A DNA stretch of 64,000 nucleotides. Source: Sulfitobacter sp. HNIBRBA3233 (GTDB lineage Bacteria; Pseudomonadota; Alphaproteobacteria; Rhodobacterales; Rhodobacteraceae). The notes below the pieces were generated by a model. The model saw only the letters and a program-made list of their open reading frames with translations. It ran no database searches and was not told the DNA's origin. Numbering within the stretch: the stretch's first letter is position 1; each line of letters begins with the position of its first letter. Shown here piece by piece: positions 10,348 to 21,969 of this stretch. Both the position numbers and the translations under genes were made by a program. The stretch covers positions 1,674,001-1,738,000 of the forward strand of contig NZ_JBEFLP010000001.1 in assembly GCF_040149665.1 (NCBI RefSeq), given 5' to 3'.

Positions 10348-10385
10348 ACTTGCGCCCCTTCCGCTGCAGCGCTACCTAGGGCGGC

Positions 10386-11318
10386 ATGCGGATCATCTCG
10401 GACTATAAATTTGTAACGGATGCGGATCGCGGCGCCACGGCCGCGATTGGCAATTTTGACGGGGTGCATCTGGGCCATCGGTCGGTCATCGAACTTGCGC
10501 GCAGCGCGGCCCCCGACGCGCCTCTGGGCGTGGTCACCTTCGAGCCGCACCCCCGTGCCTTTTTCGCCCCCGATGCCCCGCCCTTCCGCCTGATGGGTCC
10601 GGACGCGCGCGCCAGCCGTCTGGCCAAGGTCGGAGTCGAGAAGCTGTACCAGCTTCCGTTCAATGGTGCGCTGGCCTCCCTGTCTCCGTTCGACTTTGCC
10701 CAAGGGGTCCTGCACGACGGGCTGGGCCTGCGGCACGTGGTCGTCGGAGCCGATTTCTGCTTCGGCAAGGGGCGTCTCGGCAATGCCCGCGATCTGGCCG
10801 CCTTCGGCGCTGAAATGGGGTTTGGCGTCACCATCGCGCCGCTGATGGAAAAATCGGCCAATACGATCTCCTCCACCGCGATCCGCACCGCGTTGACCGA
10901 GGGCCGCACCCGCGATGCGGCCGCCATGCTGGGGCACTGGCACCGCATCGAAGGCCCCGTCATCGGCGGCGAACGGCGCGGGCGTGAACTGGGCTATCCC
11001 ACAGCGAACATGTCCATCGACGGGCTGCATCCGCCTGCCTTCGGCGTCTACGCGGTGCTGGTCGATGTGCTTTCGGGTCCGCATGCGGGCAGCTACCACG
11101 GTGTCGCCTCCATGGGCGTGCGCCCGATGTTCGGCGAGAACACCCCGAACCTCGAAACCTTCATCTTCGACTTCAAGGGCGATCTGTACGGCACACCGCT
11201 GTCGGTCGGGCTGGTCGAGCACCTGCGCGGCGAGGAGAAATTCGACAGCCTCGATGCGCTGATCACCCAGATGGACGCCGACAGCGCCCGCGCCCGCGCG
11301 ATCCTGGCGGCCCTATGA
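10386..11318 (+). CDS. ribF: bifunctional riboflavin kinase/FAD synthetase
   Basis: A 310-residue bifunctional enzyme that makes FMN from riboflavin and then FAD. The N-terminal FAD synthetase domain has AIGNFDGVHLGH (the nucleotidyltransferase HIGH-like motif) and FCFGKGRLGNARDL. A Ser/Thr-rich bridge, ISSTAIRTAL, follows. The C-terminal riboflavin kinase domain contains GRELGYPTANM and GVASMGVRPMFGEN, and ends in LRGEEKFDSLDAL. Length is normal. Its stop overlaps the next gene's start by 4 bp (ATGA), so ribF, the YcgN gene and the threonine aldolase gene look like one operon. No FMN riboswitch fits in the 38-bp gap upstream. Confidence 0.96.
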   Translation: MRIISDYKFVTDADRGATAAIGNFDGVHLGHRSVIELARSAAPDAPLGVVTFEPHPRAFFAPDAPPFRLMGPDARASRLAKVGVEKLYQLPFNGALASLSPFDFAQGVLHDGLGLRHVVVGADFCFGKGRLGNARDLAAFGAEMGFGVTIAPLMEKSANTISSTAIRTALTEGRTRDAAAMLGHWHRIEGPVIGGERRGRELGYPTANMSIDGLHPPAFGVYAVLVDVLSGPHAGSYHGVASMGVRPMFGENTPNLETFIFDFKGDLYGTPLSVGLVEHLRGEEKFDSLDALITQMDADSARARAILAAL

Positions 11319-11788
11319 GCGACGATCCGATCGACCGCAACGGGCTGGCCAGCCGGTTCTGGGAACGCAAACCGCTCAAGAAGCTGAACAGCCGCGAATG
11401 GGAAGCGCTCTGCGACGGCTGCGGCAAATGCTGCCTGAACAAGCTGGAAGACGAGGACACCGGCGAGGTGGCGCTGACCAACGTGGCCTGCCGCCTTCTG
11501 GACGACGGGAGCTGCCGGTGCAGCCAGTATGACATCCGCCACCAGTTCGTGCCCGACTGTATCGTGATGACACCCGAAAACATCGACGAACATGCCTACT
11601 GGATGCCCCAGACCTGCGCCTACCGCCTGCTGTGGCAGGGCAAGCCCCTGCCGGAGTGGCACCCGCTGCTGACCGGCACACCCGAAAGCGTCCACCGCGC
11701 GGGGGTCTCGATGCGGGGCCGCACGGTCAGCGAGTGGGAAACCGCGTTCGAGGACTGGGAAGACCACATCATAGAGGAGCCTACCTGA
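11315..11788 (+). CDS. YcgN-family cysteine-cluster protein
   Basis: A 157-residue protein of the YcgN/UPF0260 family. It has a conserved cysteine cluster, CDGCGKCC (about residues 33-40), then further cysteines in VACRLLDDGSCRCSQYD, and the signature WMPQTCAYRLL. Such clusters are thought to bind metal, probably zinc or iron, but no biochemical function is established. It overlaps the end of ribF by 4 bp and is followed immediately by the next ATG, so it is translationally coupled on both sides. Length is normal. Confidence 0.88.
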   Translation: MSDDPIDRNGLASRFWERKPLKKLNSREWEALCDGCGKCCLNKLEDEDTGEVALTNVACRLLDDGSCRCSQYDIRHQFVPDCIVMTPENIDEHAYWMPQTCAYRLLWQGKPLPEWHPLLTGTPESVHRAGVSMRGRTVSEWETAFEDWEDHIIEEPT

Positions 11789-12823
11789 ATGTTTTTCGCC
11801 TCTGACAATTCCGGCCCCGTGCACCCGAAGATCATGCAGCATCTGGCGCAGGCCAACGAAGGCTATGCCATGCCCTACGGGCGCGACCCGATCATGGATG
11901 GCGTGCGCACCCGCCTGCGCGAGATTTTCGAAGCCCCCGATGCCGCCGTCTATCTGGTGGCGACCGGCACCGCCGCGAATGCGCTGGCGCTGGCGTGCTA
12001 TACCCAGCCCTACCAGACGGTATTCTGCTCGGAAATCAGCCACATCGAGGAAGACGAATGCAACGCGCCCGAATTCTATTCGGGCGGCGCAAAGCTGACG
12101 CTGATCCACACCGACAACAAGATGACCACTGAAGCGTTGCGCAAGGCCATTGAACGCAGATCCGGTGATAACGTCCACATGGCGCAGGCGGGGCCGGTGT
12201 CGATCACGCAGGTCACTGAACGCGGGTCGGTGCATTCGCTGGACGAATTGCGCGCCCTGACGGCGGTTGCCAGGGACGCCGGACTGCCCGTGCATCTGGA
12301 CGGGGCGCGGTTTGCCAATGCGCTTGTCTCGCTTGGATGCTCACCCGCCGAGATGACATGGAAGTCGGGTGTCGACGTGGTCAGCTTCGGCGGCACCAAG
12401 AATGGCTGTATGGGCGTCGAGGCCGTGATTTTCTTCGACCCCGCGAAGGCGTGGGAATTCGAGCTTCGGCGCAAGCGCGCGGCGCATCTCTTTTCGAAAC
12501 ACCGCTACCTGTCGGCACAGATGGCCGGCTATCTGGAGGATGACCTCTGGCTGGACATGGCACGCGCGGCCAATACCGCCTGCGCGCGCCTGGTCGAAGG
12601 GCTGCGCGCCCGCGGAGCCGAAATCCTGCACAACCCAGATGCGAATATGATCTACGCGGCCTTCCCGCGCGCGACCCACAAGAAGCTGCAGGCGGCGGGC
12701 GCGAAATACTACCCCATGTCAGACGTGGAAAACGGGCCGGACGAGGAAATGGTCGCGGCCCGCATGGTCTGCGACTGGTCGATGACCACCGATAACATCG
12801 ACCGCTTCCTCGCCCACTTCTAG
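11789..12823 (+). CDS. ltaE: low-specificity L-threonine aldolase
   Basis: A 344-residue PLP-dependent fold-type I enzyme that cleaves L-threonine and allo-threonine to glycine and acetaldehyde. The start MFFASDNSGPVHPKI resembles the family. The PLP-binding Asp is in VHLDGARFANAL and the Schiff-base Lys204 is in SFGGTKNG. The last residue region (SMTTDNIDRFL) is also typical. The ATG directly abuts the stop of the YcgN gene with no spacer, supporting coupling. Related beta-eliminating enzymes cannot be excluded. It is convergent with the hydrolase gene at 12829-13617, with only 5 bp between. Confidence 0.9.
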   Translation: MFFASDNSGPVHPKIMQHLAQANEGYAMPYGRDPIMDGVRTRLREIFEAPDAAVYLVATGTAANALALACYTQPYQTVFCSEISHIEEDECNAPEFYSGGAKLTLIHTDNKMTTEALRKAIERRSGDNVHMAQAGPVSITQVTERGSVHSLDELRALTAVARDAGLPVHLDGARFANALVSLGCSPAEMTWKSGVDVVSFGGTKNGCMGVEAVIFFDPAKAWEFELRRKRAAHLFSKHRYLSAQMAGYLEDDLWLDMARAANTACARLVEGLRARGAEILHNPDANMIYAAFPRATHKKLQAAGAKYYPMSDVENGPDEEMVAARMVCDWSMTTDNIDRFLAHF

Positions 12824-12828
12824 GGCCG

Positions 12829-13617
12829 TCAGCTGCGGGCGATCAATGCGCGCACCGGCGCCGCACAGGCGTCGGGATGGGTTACCGGCACCATATGGCC
12901 CGCGCCTTCGATCACCACCCGCTCAACGTTCGGCAGGCGCTTTTCCAGTGATGTCGCGACCTTCTCGCTCATCGGGGGTGACTGGTCCCCCTCGATCAGC
13001 AGGGTCGGCATCGCCGCCTGCGCGAAACGGCCCGGTTCCAGCAGGCCCGCGCTGTCGTAGTGCAGAAAGGCCGAGCTGGCAGGAACAAAATGAACCAGCC
13101 GTGTCATGTGTTCGCGCATCCGTTCGGGTAACGTATCCCACGGCGTCCCATCGCCCCAGTCGCGGTTGAAGACCCGCGCGGCCTCCCGCTCGTCCCCGCT
13201 GGCAAACGCGGCATCCAGCGCTGCGTTGTCGCGCCTGTAGTCGTCCATCAGCTGCGGATCGTCGGCGATCGCGGCTGCGAAATAGACCGGTTCGATCAAT
13301 GTCAGCGACCGGACAAGCTGCGGCGTTTCTATGGCGATCCGCAAGGCCACGGTGGCGCCGAAGGAATGGCCGATCAGATCCATCGGCCCCTCGATCAGCC
13401 CGCGCGCCATGTCGGTGGCAACGTCGTGGACGTTGCCGGTGCGGTCCCATGTTCCGGACTTTCCGTGACTGGGCAGATCGAAGGCCAGAAGGCTCAGATC
13501 GTCCTTCAGCGCAGCGGCCATGCCGCGCCACGCTCCGGAGTGTCCCAATGTGCAGTGGATGGCGAGCGCGGTCCGCTTTGCCCCCTCGAACAGATGTGTA
13601 TGGCAGTGCAGTGTCAC
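12829..13617 (-). CDS. alpha/beta fold hydrolase
   Basis: A 262-residue cytoplasmic alpha/beta hydrolase without signal peptide. Visible elements are the oxyanion region IHCTLGHSGAW, the nucleophile elbow IGHSFGATV with Ser85, and the catalytic His in EGAGHMVPVTHP near residue 243. The fold type matches carboxylesterase and haloalkane dehalogenase relatives. The start is a GTG at 13617 whose GTGA overlaps the TGA of the isomerase gene, with AAGGA five bases upstream; a longer reading frame further upstream is not supported. The substrate is unknown, although coupling to a 2-hydroxychromene-2-carboxylate isomerase-like gene could hint at an aromatic or thioester compound. Confidence 0.85.
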   Translation of the reverse strand: MTLHCHTHLFEGAKRTALAIHCTLGHSGAWRGMAAALKDDLSLLAFDLPSHGKSGTWDRTGNVHDVATDMARGLIEGPMDLIGHSFGATVALRIAIETPQLVRSLTLIEPVYFAAAIADDPQLMDDYRRDNAALDAAFASGDEREAARVFNRDWGDGTPWDTLPERMREHMTRLVHFVPASSAFLHYDSAGLLEPGRFAQAAMPTLLIEGDQSPPMSEKVATSLEKRLPNVERVVIEGAGHMVPVTHPDACAAPVRALIARS

Positions 13618-14210
13618 AGTTTTCCTTGCAGATGCAGATCCAGATCTCCGATGCGGTCCTGCCCCCAGAACCGCGCGTCTCCGACGACATAGAACGGCGC
13701 ACCAAAGGCACCAGCCTCTACTGCCTCCTCGAGGTTGCGGGCGTAGGTTTCGGCCCCTTCCAGCAAACCGCTGTCCGCCAGACCGGCGTCGAAACCGGCC
13801 TCTTCCAGACAGTCGCGGATCACCGCATCCTCGGCGATGTCGCGTTCGTCCGCCCAGACCGAGCGCGTGATCGCATGTGCCAGCTTGCCCAGATCGCCGC
13901 CACCGGCATTCTGCGCCGCGATGAAGGCATAGGCCGCCGGGGCCCCATTGGTCGGCCAGTGCGCGGGCTTGAGGTTGAACGGCATGCCAAGCTTTCTGGC
14001 CTGTCGCGGCAACTCCTGCGCACGGTATTCGATCCGCGACGGATGCCGGTCGCCGGGGGGTGTTCCACCGGTGCGTGCAAAACCCGCGATGATGTCGAAC
14101 GGTTTGTAATTGATGGTCGCGCCGTGTTTCTGGGCGACCTCCTCCAGACGCGTCCCCGCAAGGTAGCAATAGGGTGACAGCGTCGCGAAATAATAGTCGA
14201 TCTGGGTCAT
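13614..14210 (-). CDS. 2-hydroxychromene-2-carboxylate isomerase-like DsbA-family protein
   Basis: A 198-residue thioredoxin-fold protein of the kappa-class GST/DsbA family. The N-terminus [14 protein letters not shown] is the family motif around the active-site Ser; it has Cys where many relatives have another residue. [11 protein letters not shown] and the ending [17 protein letters not shown] are characteristic of NahD-type 2-hydroxychromene-2-carboxylate isomerases. The annotated reaction is glutathione-dependent isomerisation in naphthalene breakdown, but in non-degraders the family has unknown targets. It is upstream of, and 4-bp-overlapped with, the hydrolase at 12829-13617. Confidence 0.85.
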   Translation of the reverse strand: MTQIDYYFATLSPYCYLAGTRLEEVAQKHGATINYKPFDIIAGFARTGGTPPGDRHPSRIEYRAQELPRQARKLGMPFNLKPAHWPTNGAPAAYAFIAAQNAGGGDLGKLAHAITRSVWADERDIAEDAVIRDCLEEAGFDAGLADSGLLEGAETYARNLEEAVEAGAFGAPFYVVGDARFWGQDRIGDLDLHLQGKL

Positions 14211-14315
14211 TGGTCCGTCCTTCGCTCGGTGGCAGCTTTGCGGGACGGTAGGCGCATGTTAAGCGGTGTGCAACGTAACGATTCTGTTATCCCGCTGCCA
14301 CGGAGCCCCCTCCCC

Positions 14316-15335
14316 ATGCCCGCCACACCCGAACCAAAACTGATCTCAGGAAACGCCAACATGCCGCTGGCCAAGGCCATAGCGCGGCGGATGTCCCTGC
14401 ACCGCGGTGTGAACGTAGGATTGGTGGACGCGCGGGTCGAGCGTTTCAACGACGGTGAGATCTTCGTCGAGGTTTTCGAGAACGTGCGCGGCGAGGATAT
14501 GTTCATCATCCAGCCCACCAGCAACCCTGCCAACGACAACCTGATGGAACTGCTTATCATGGCCGACGCGCTGCGCCGGTCGTCGGCCAAACGGGTCACG
14601 GCCGTTCTGCCCTACTTCGGCTACGCGCGGCAGGATCGTCGCACCAAGGCGCGCACACCCATCACCGCCAAGATGGTCGCGAACATGATGGTCAGCACCG
14701 GCATCGAACGAGTGCTGACGATGGATCTGCACGCCGCCCAGATACAGGGCTTCTTCGACATTCCGGTTGATAACCTCTATGCCTCGCCGGTCTTCGCGCT
14801 GGACATCAAGCACGAGTTCAAGGGCCGCCTCGACGAGTTGATGATCGTGTCTCCCGACGTGGGCGGCGTGGCCCGCGCACGCGAACTGGCCAAGCGTCTG
14901 AACGCGCCGCTTTCGATCGTCGACAAACGCCGCGAGAAAGCGGGCGAAGTGGCCGAGATGACGGTGATCGGCGATGTGACCGGCAAGACATGTATCATCG
15001 TCGACGACATCTGCGACACCGCAGGCACGCTCTGCAAGGCGGCCGAAGTGCTGCTGGAAAACGGCGCAAAAGAAGTCCACGCCTACATCAGCCACGGCGT
15101 GATGTCCGGCCCTGCCGTGGAACGCGTGACCAAGTCGGTGATGAAATCGCTGGTCATCACCGACAGCATCGCCCCCTCCAGCGCGGTCAAATCCGCCGAG
15201 AATATCCGGATCGTCCCGACGGCCCCGATCTTTGCGCAGGCGATCCTGAACATCTGGAACGGCCATTCGGTCTCGTCGCTGTTCGAGGCGGATACGCTGG
15301 GCCCGATCTATGACGGGATGTACGACCCCGAGTAA
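14316..15335 (+). CDS. prs: ribose-phosphate pyrophosphokinase
   Basis: A 339-residue PRPP synthetase that transfers diphosphate from ATP to ribose 5-phosphate for nucleotide, histidine and tryptophan synthesis. Signatures are [18 protein letters not shown] near residue 45, the catalytic flexible loop [25 protein letters not shown], and the PRPP loop [22 protein letters not shown] longer in-frame reading from 14229 exists, but ATG at 14316 matches the family N-terminus. It is slightly longer at the N-terminus than the 315-residue E. coli enzyme. It stands alone on the plus strand. No terminator with a T-run was found downstream, only the inverted repeat at 15443-15461. Confidence 0.95.
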   Translation: MPATPEPKLISGNANMPLAKAIARRMSLHRGVNVGLVDARVERFNDGEIFVEVFENVRGEDMFIIQPTSNPANDNLMELLIMADALRRSSAKRVTAVLPYFGYARQDRRTKARTPITAKMVANMMVSTGIERVLTMDLHAAQIQGFFDIPVDNLYASPVFALDIKHEFKGRLDELMIVSPDVGGVARARELAKRLNAPLSIVDKRREKAGEVAEMTVIGDVTGKTCIIVDDICDTAGTLCKAAEVLLENGAKEVHAYISHGVMSGPAVERVTKSVMKSLVITDSIAPSSAVKSAENIRIVPTAPIFAQAILNIWNGHSVSSLFEADTLGPIYDGMYDPE

Positions 15336-15442
15336 GGCGCGCGCACCGGCGCGGCGTTGATCGCCTGCGCCCGGCGGATGCGTGATCGGGTCTGAAAACG
15401 GGCGTCTTTGTCAGATAACCCCGACGGATACGGCTCGGAAAA

Positions 15443-15461
15443 CCGGTTTGCCCGAAACCGG
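15443..15461. repeat. inverted repeat in the prs/lectin intergenic gap
   Basis: CCGGTTT (15443-15449) and AAACCGG (15455-15461) are perfect arms around a 5-bp loop, GCCCG. No T-run follows on either strand. It is the only clear structure in the 196-bp gap 15336-15531, and may be a regulatory site or a transcript-end structure. No function is assigned. Confidence 0.5.
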
Positions 15462-15531
15462 CAGAGGCATGGGAACTGGCCGCTTCCGGTGATGGATCGT
15501 TCAGGCTCAACCCGGGCGCCCTTGGCCTGCC

Positions 15532-15882
15532 CTACCCCACGTCCCACGTGTCTGCATCTTCCAGCTCGCCCACCGCCATCCACGCCACGCGGATGCGGGC
15601 AACGCGGGTGTCGCCCCATGTGCGGAACACCATGTCGAACCCCTTTTCGGTGACAGTCTCGGCTGCAACATCGGCGCGCAGGACGGTGCCTGCATCCATG
15701 TCCCACAGCGATATCGACAGGTGCACTGTCGGGGTGGACAGGTAGCGTTCCGAAAACTTGATCCGCCGGCGGCGTTCACGCTGGCCGCGGCCTGTCCACA
15801 TCTCTCCGCCGTCCTCGAAATCCTCGAACAGGATCTCGTCCCCGCTGTCGATCCCCAGAATGGATGCGCGCAATTTTTTCAT
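15532..15882 (-). CDS. H-type lectin domain protein
   Basis: A 116-residue protein whose central part (FEDGGEMWTGRG, then IKFSERYLSTPTVHLSISLWDMDAG) fits the H-type lectin domain (PF09458), which binds N-acetylgalactosamine-type sugars in animal discoidin-like lectins. No signal peptide is visible, so it is probably cytoplasmic, which is odd for a lectin. It lies just after atpC on the same strand, beyond the operon terminator. Such genes recur next to the ATP synthase genes in Rhodobacterales, but no function is known. Confidence 0.7.
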   Translation of the reverse strand: MKKLRASILGIDSGDEILFEDFEDGGEMWTGRGQRERRRRIKFSERYLSTPTVHLSISLWDMDAGTVLRADVAAETVTEKGFDMVFRTWGDTRVARIRVAWMAVGELEDADTWDVG

Positions 15883-15933
15883 ACAGTTCTCCCCGCCTGC
15901 GTTTTATGCCAGCCCGGCAGGGCCAAGCAAAGC

Positions 15934-15962
15934 AAAAGGCCCCGCATTTCTGCGAGGCCTTC
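15934..15962 (-). terminator. intrinsic terminator of the atpHAGDC operon
   Basis: On the minus strand AAGGCC pairs with GGCCTT across a TGCG/CGCA-based inner stem, and TTTT follows (reverse complement of AAAA at 15934-15937). It lies about 22 bp after the atpC stop. Confidence 0.75.
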
Positions 15963-15983
15963 CGTAACTTGCTCGAATACCGC

Positions 15984-16421
15984 TCAGAGGTTGGGCTGCT
16001 TCGCGCTCAGACCGATCTCTTCGCCCATCGCAACCATGTCCGACAGCAGCTTGGCCGCATCGTCTACGGGGCCCGGTTCATTTTGATAGGCTTCCTTCAC
16101 CTTCTTGTAGGTGTGCTGGGCCTCTTCCATGATCTCGTCCATCTTCTCCTGTGTCATGTCCTCGCGCGCATGCGCACGCTCGGCCAGGATCGAAATGGAC
16201 TTGGCCGTGATCTCGGCGAAGCCGCCGGTGACCACATATTGCGATGTGCCATCGGTCCCTTCGACGGTCAGAAGACCGGGACGCAGCGTGGTGATGGTCG
16301 GCGCATGGTCCGGCATCGCCGTCATATCGCCGTCCATACCGGGTATCTGCACCGATTTCACCTCACCCGAGGCGAGCCGCCGCTCAGGCGACACCAGATC
16401 GAATTGCATCGTGTCTGCCAT
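15984..16421 (-). CDS. atpC: F0F1 ATP synthase epsilon subunit
   Basis: A 145-residue epsilon subunit of the central stalk, which couples gamma rotation to catalysis and inhibits hydrolysis. The N-terminal beta-sandwich contains [12 protein letters not shown] and [21 protein letters not shown]. The C-terminal part is the helical hairpin ([17 protein letters not shown]). The length is typical for alphaproteobacteria, slightly longer than the E. coli protein. It is the last gene of the operon, 14 bp after atpD, and a terminator follows it. Confidence 0.97.
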   Translation of the reverse strand: MADTMQFDLVSPERRLASGEVKSVQIPGMDGDMTAMPDHAPTITTLRPGLLTVEGTDGTSQYVVTGGFAEITAKSISILAERAHAREDMTQEKMDEIMEEAQHTYKKVKEAYQNEPGPVDDAAKLLSDMVAMGEEIGLSAKQPNL

Positions 16422-16435
16422 TGCTTGAGCCCTCC

Positions 16436-18764
<2,329 letters not shown>

Positions 18765-18778
18765 TGGGCTATCTCCCC

Positions 18779-20317
18779 TTAAGCGAAGTCAGCAGCGAAC
18801 GCGTCGAGAGCCGCCTTGATTTTATCTTCCAACTCGTCCTTCACCTTGCGGTCGTTTTTGGTGATGTCTTCGAGAAGGTCGGCGTTCTTCGAACGCAGGT
18901 GCTTCAGCAGCCCCTGCTCGAAGCGGCCCACGTCGGACACGGACACCTTGTCGAGGTAACCGTTCGTGCCGGCGTAGATGACGCAGACGATTTCAGCGTT
19001 GGTCAGCGGGTTGTACTGTGGCTGCTTCATCAGCTCGGTCAGACGCGCACCACGGTTCAGCAGCTGCTGTGTCGCAGCGTCGAGGTCGGAACCGAACTGG
19101 GCAAAGGCCGCCATTTCGCGGTACTGGGCCAGCGACAGTTTCACCGGACCGGCAACCGAGGACATCGCCTTCGTCTGGGCCGAGGAGCCCACACGCGAAA
19201 CCGACAGACCGGTGTTCACGGCGGGGCGGATGCCCTGGTAGAACAGTTCGGTTTCGAGGAAGATCTGGCCGTCGGTGATCGAGATCACGTTGGTCGGAAT
19301 AAACGCCGAAACGTCACCACCTTGGGTTTCGATGATCGGCAGCGCGGTCAGCGAGCCGTTACCGGCCGCATCGCCCAGCTTCGCCGAACGCTCCAGCAGA
19401 CGGGAGTGGAGGTAGAAAACGTCGCCGGGATAGGCTTCGCGGCCCGGTGGGCGGCGCAGCAGCAGCGACATCTGGCGGTAGGAAACGGCCTGCTTGGACA
19501 GATCATCGTAAACGATCAGCGCGTGACGGCCGTTGTCGCGGAAGTGCTCTGCCATCGCTGTGGCGGAGTAAGGTGCGAGGAACTGCATCGGCGCCGGCTC
19601 GGAAGCCGTGGCGGCCACGATGATGGAATATTCGATCGCGCCGGTTTCTTCGAGCTTCTTGACCAGCTGTGCCACGGTGGACCGCTTCTGGCCGATCGCG
19701 ACGTACACGCAGTACATCTTCTTGCTTTCGTCGTCGCCCGCTGCCGCGTTGACCTGCGCCTGGTTCAGCATCGCGTCCAGCGCGACGGCTGTCTTGCCTG
19801 TCTGGCGGTCGCCGATGATCAGCTCACGCTGGCCACGGCCGATCGGGATCATCGCGTCCACGGATTTCAGACCGGTCGCCATCGGCTCGTGTACCGATTT
19901 ACGCGGGATGATGCCGGGGGCCTTCACTTCGGCAAGGCCACGCTTGGAAGCGTTCAACGGGCCTTTGCCGTCGATGGGGTTGCCCAGACCGTCAACAACG
20001 CGGCCCAGCAGTTCGTCACCGATCGGCACGTCCACGATGGAGTTCGTCCGCTTGACGACGTCGCCTTCCTTGATGTCCCGGTCGGAACCGAAGATCACGA
20101 CACCGACGTTGTCGGTTTCGAGGTTCAGCGCCATGCCCTGGATACCACCGGGGAATTCGACCATTTCACCGGCCTGCACATTGTCGAGCCCGTAGACGCG
20201 CGCAATACCGTCACCGACGGACAGCACGCGACCGACTTCGGCCACTTCGGCTTCTTGACCAAAGTTCTTGATCTGGTCCTTCAGGATCGCAGAAATCTCT
20301 GCAGCTTGGATACCCAT
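18779..20317 (-). CDS. atpA: F0F1 ATP synthase alpha subunit
   Basis: A 512-residue non-catalytic, nucleotide-binding alpha subunit. The P-loop GDRQTGKT is at residues 169-176. The nucleotide region [15 protein letters not shown] and the conserved [20 protein letters not shown] follow. It is full length, from [16 protein letters not shown] to the C-terminal helix. It begins directly after the atpH stop with no spacer, indicating translational coupling, and atpG follows 14 bp later. Confidence 0.98.
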   Translation of the reverse strand: MGIQAAEISAILKDQIKNFGQEAEVAEVGRVLSVGDGIARVYGLDNVQAGEMVEFPGGIQGMALNLETDNVGVVIFGSDRDIKEGDVVKRTNSIVDVPIGDELLGRVVDGLGNPIDGKGPLNASKRGLAEVKAPGIIPRKSVHEPMATGLKSVDAMIPIGRGQRELIIGDRQTGKTAVALDAMLNQAQVNAAAGDDESKKMYCVYVAIGQKRSTVAQLVKKLEETGAIEYSIIVAATASEPAPMQFLAPYSATAMAEHFRDNGRHALIVYDDLSKQAVSYRQMSLLLRRPPGREAYPGDVFYLHSRLLERSAKLGDAAGNGSLTALPIIETQGGDVSAFIPTNVISITDGQIFLETELFYQGIRPAVNTGLSVSRVGSSAQTKAMSSVAGPVKLSLAQYREMAAFAQFGSDLDAATQQLLNRGARLTELMKQPQYNPLTNAEIVCVIYAGTNGYLDKVSVSDVGRFEQGLLKHLRSKNADLLEDITKNDRKVKDELEDKIKAALDAFAADFA

Positions 20318-20878
20318 TTATCCGACCTCTTTCATTGCATTCTGGAGGGAATTGAGCTTCGAGCGGATCGACGTGTCGATCATCTTGGAGCCCACTTTGA
20401 CGACGAGACCACCGATGAGGCTTTCATCAACGGTCTGTTGGAGAGTAACGGTTTTGCCTGTCGACGCCTTGAGCGACTTCGCCAGCTTGTCGGCCTGCGC
20501 CTTGGTCAGCGCCTTTGCCGATGTCACATCGGCGGTCACTTCGCCCTTGGCTTCGGCAATGATCTCGCGCAGCGATTGGACCAGCTGCGGCAGAACGAAC
20601 AGACGGCGCTTCTGCGCCATAAGCGAAAGCGTGTTCGACATGATCTCGGACAGCTTCATCTTTTTCGACAGCGCGCCAATCGCGGCCTTTTGCTGATCGC
20701 GGCTGTAGATGGGCGAATGGATAAGGTCACGGAAATCCGCGCTGTCGCTCATCGCATCGTGAAGCACAACAAGGTCGCCCTCGATGTCTTTCACTTTTTT
20801 GGCATCATTCGCCAATTCGTAGACGGCAGTCGCGTAGCGTTCTGCAATACCCGTGGAAATCGAAGCTGGTTCGGACAC
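20318..20878 (-). CDS. atpH: F0F1 ATP synthase delta subunit
   Basis: A 186-residue delta subunit of the peripheral stalk, linking F1 to F0. The start reads MSEPASISTGIAERYATAVYELA and the C-terminal region is MIDTSIRSKLNSLQNAMKEV. I chose the GTG at 20878: GAGAGG sits six bases upstream, and the start matches the family. In-frame ATGs at 20884 and 20953 give extensions that are not conserved. It is the first gene of the atpHAGDC operon. No F0 genes are present; in alphaproteobacteria they usually form a separate operon. The 295-bp upstream gap has a TATACT-like -10 at 21009-21014 but no good -35. Confidence 0.93.
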   Translation of the reverse strand: MSEPASISTGIAERYATAVYELANDAKKVKDIEGDLVVLHDAMSDSADFRDLIHSPIYSRDQQKAAIGALSKKMKLSEIMSNTLSLMAQKRRLFVLPQLVQSLREIIAEAKGEVTADVTSAKALTKAQADKLAKSLKASTGKTVTLQQTVDESLIGGLVVKVGSKMIDTSIRSKLNSLQNAMKEVG

Positions 20879-21173
20879 GTCCATCCTCTCATACGTCTGC
20901 ACCGGCAGGGCGCGTTTCGTGCGTCGCCAGTGTGTTTGCGCGGCCCGGACCATGTCCGAGCGGTTAAATCAGGGGCGATGTAGCAGACCCCTTCCCGTGC
21001 CGCAACACAGTATAGTGCCGCAGCCCCTGCTTTGCTTTACCAATAATTAAAGGCTTTGAGGGGGATGGGGCGTTTTGCAGTATGCCTGAATTTTCATCAT
21101 CCGTCGCTTTTGCCGGTTTTTCGGGCGATTCTGCACGCGCAGGTGGCGGTCACGCTCTTTTCGGGATCGGCCG

Positions 21174-21908
21174 CTAGACGGGCTTCGGCGCGCCTTCCAG
21201 CGCACCGACCGGCCTGCGAACGCGCTTGCGCTCGATCTTGCCCTTGGGCGGATAGACCAGCTTGGTCGCCTCGACCATGAAGGCACCGCCGGCAAGGATC
21301 GTGGGCATATGCCGCCCGACCCTCTCGAACAGAGCTGCCGATTTCATCCAGACGCGTTGCTGGCTGGGAAACTGGTAGAGCGCGCCCATATGGCGTTCGG
21401 GCAGAAACTGGTGCTTGCGCAGCTGCGCCTCGAGCTGGCCCGGCGAATAGGGTCGCCCGTATCCGAAGGGCGTGCGGTCGCGCCGCGCCCAGAGCCCCGC
21501 GCGGTTGGGCACGATAAACAGCGCACGGCCACCGGGGCCGAGCACGCGCCAGCACTCCTCCAGCAGATCGGACGCCCGCTCGGATGTCTCCAGCCCGTGC
21601 AGCAGGACCAGCTTGTCCACATGCCCCGTCTCGAGCGGCCAGCGGGTTTCCTCCACGAGCACGGAGGTATTGGGCAGGCCCGCAGGCCAGGGCATCACCC
21701 CCTGCGGTCCGGGCATCAGCGTCATCACCCGCCGCGCATCGTTGAGGTAGGGCCGCAGCAGCGGCGCGGCGAAACCGAATCCGACGACGGTCTGGCCTTT
21801 GGCCTCGGGCCAGATTTCCAGCAGACGGGTGCGCATGGACTTCTGCGCCGCCCGCCCAAGGGCGCTGCGGTAGTAGAAGTTGCGCAAATCCTGCACGTCG
21901 AGATGCAT
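21174..21908 (-). CDS. class I SAM-dependent methyltransferase
   Basis: A 244-residue methyltransferase-fold protein. The SAM-binding glycine motif is [15 protein letters not shown] near residue 40, and the acidic strand end is [12 protein letters not shown]. Motif II/III-like KLVLLHGLE and [22 protein letters not shown] (about residues 115-135) are typical. The C-terminus is basic ([12 protein letters not shown]). Substrate is unknown. It is divergently placed from gloB, 61 bp away, an arrangement I recall from other Rhodobacterales. Confidence 0.8.
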   Translation of the reverse strand: MHLDVQDLRNFYYRSALGRAAQKSMRTRLLEIWPEAKGQTVVGFGFAAPLLRPYLNDARRVMTLMPGPQGVMPWPAGLPNTSVLVEETRWPLETGHVDKLVLLHGLETSERASDLLEECWRVLGPGGRALFIVPNRAGLWARRDRTPFGYGRPYSPGQLEAQLRKHQFLPERHMGALYQFPSQQRVWMKSAALFERVGRHMPTILAGGAFMVEATKLVYPPKGKIERKRVRRPVGALEGAPKPV

Positions 21909-21969
21909 TGCAGTGTGCCCTTCGTTGCGCCATGCTGTCCCACTCTAACGCAGCAAAGGAAGCTTGCCC

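Noticed and set aside
10348..10385. FMN riboswitch in front of ribF
   Set aside because: The gap is only 38 bp, too short for the element, and no conserved sequence is visible.
20879..21173. A convincing promoter for the atp operon
   Set aside because: TATACT at 21009-21014 is -10-like, but no matching -35 sits at 16-18 bp, so it was not listed as a feature.
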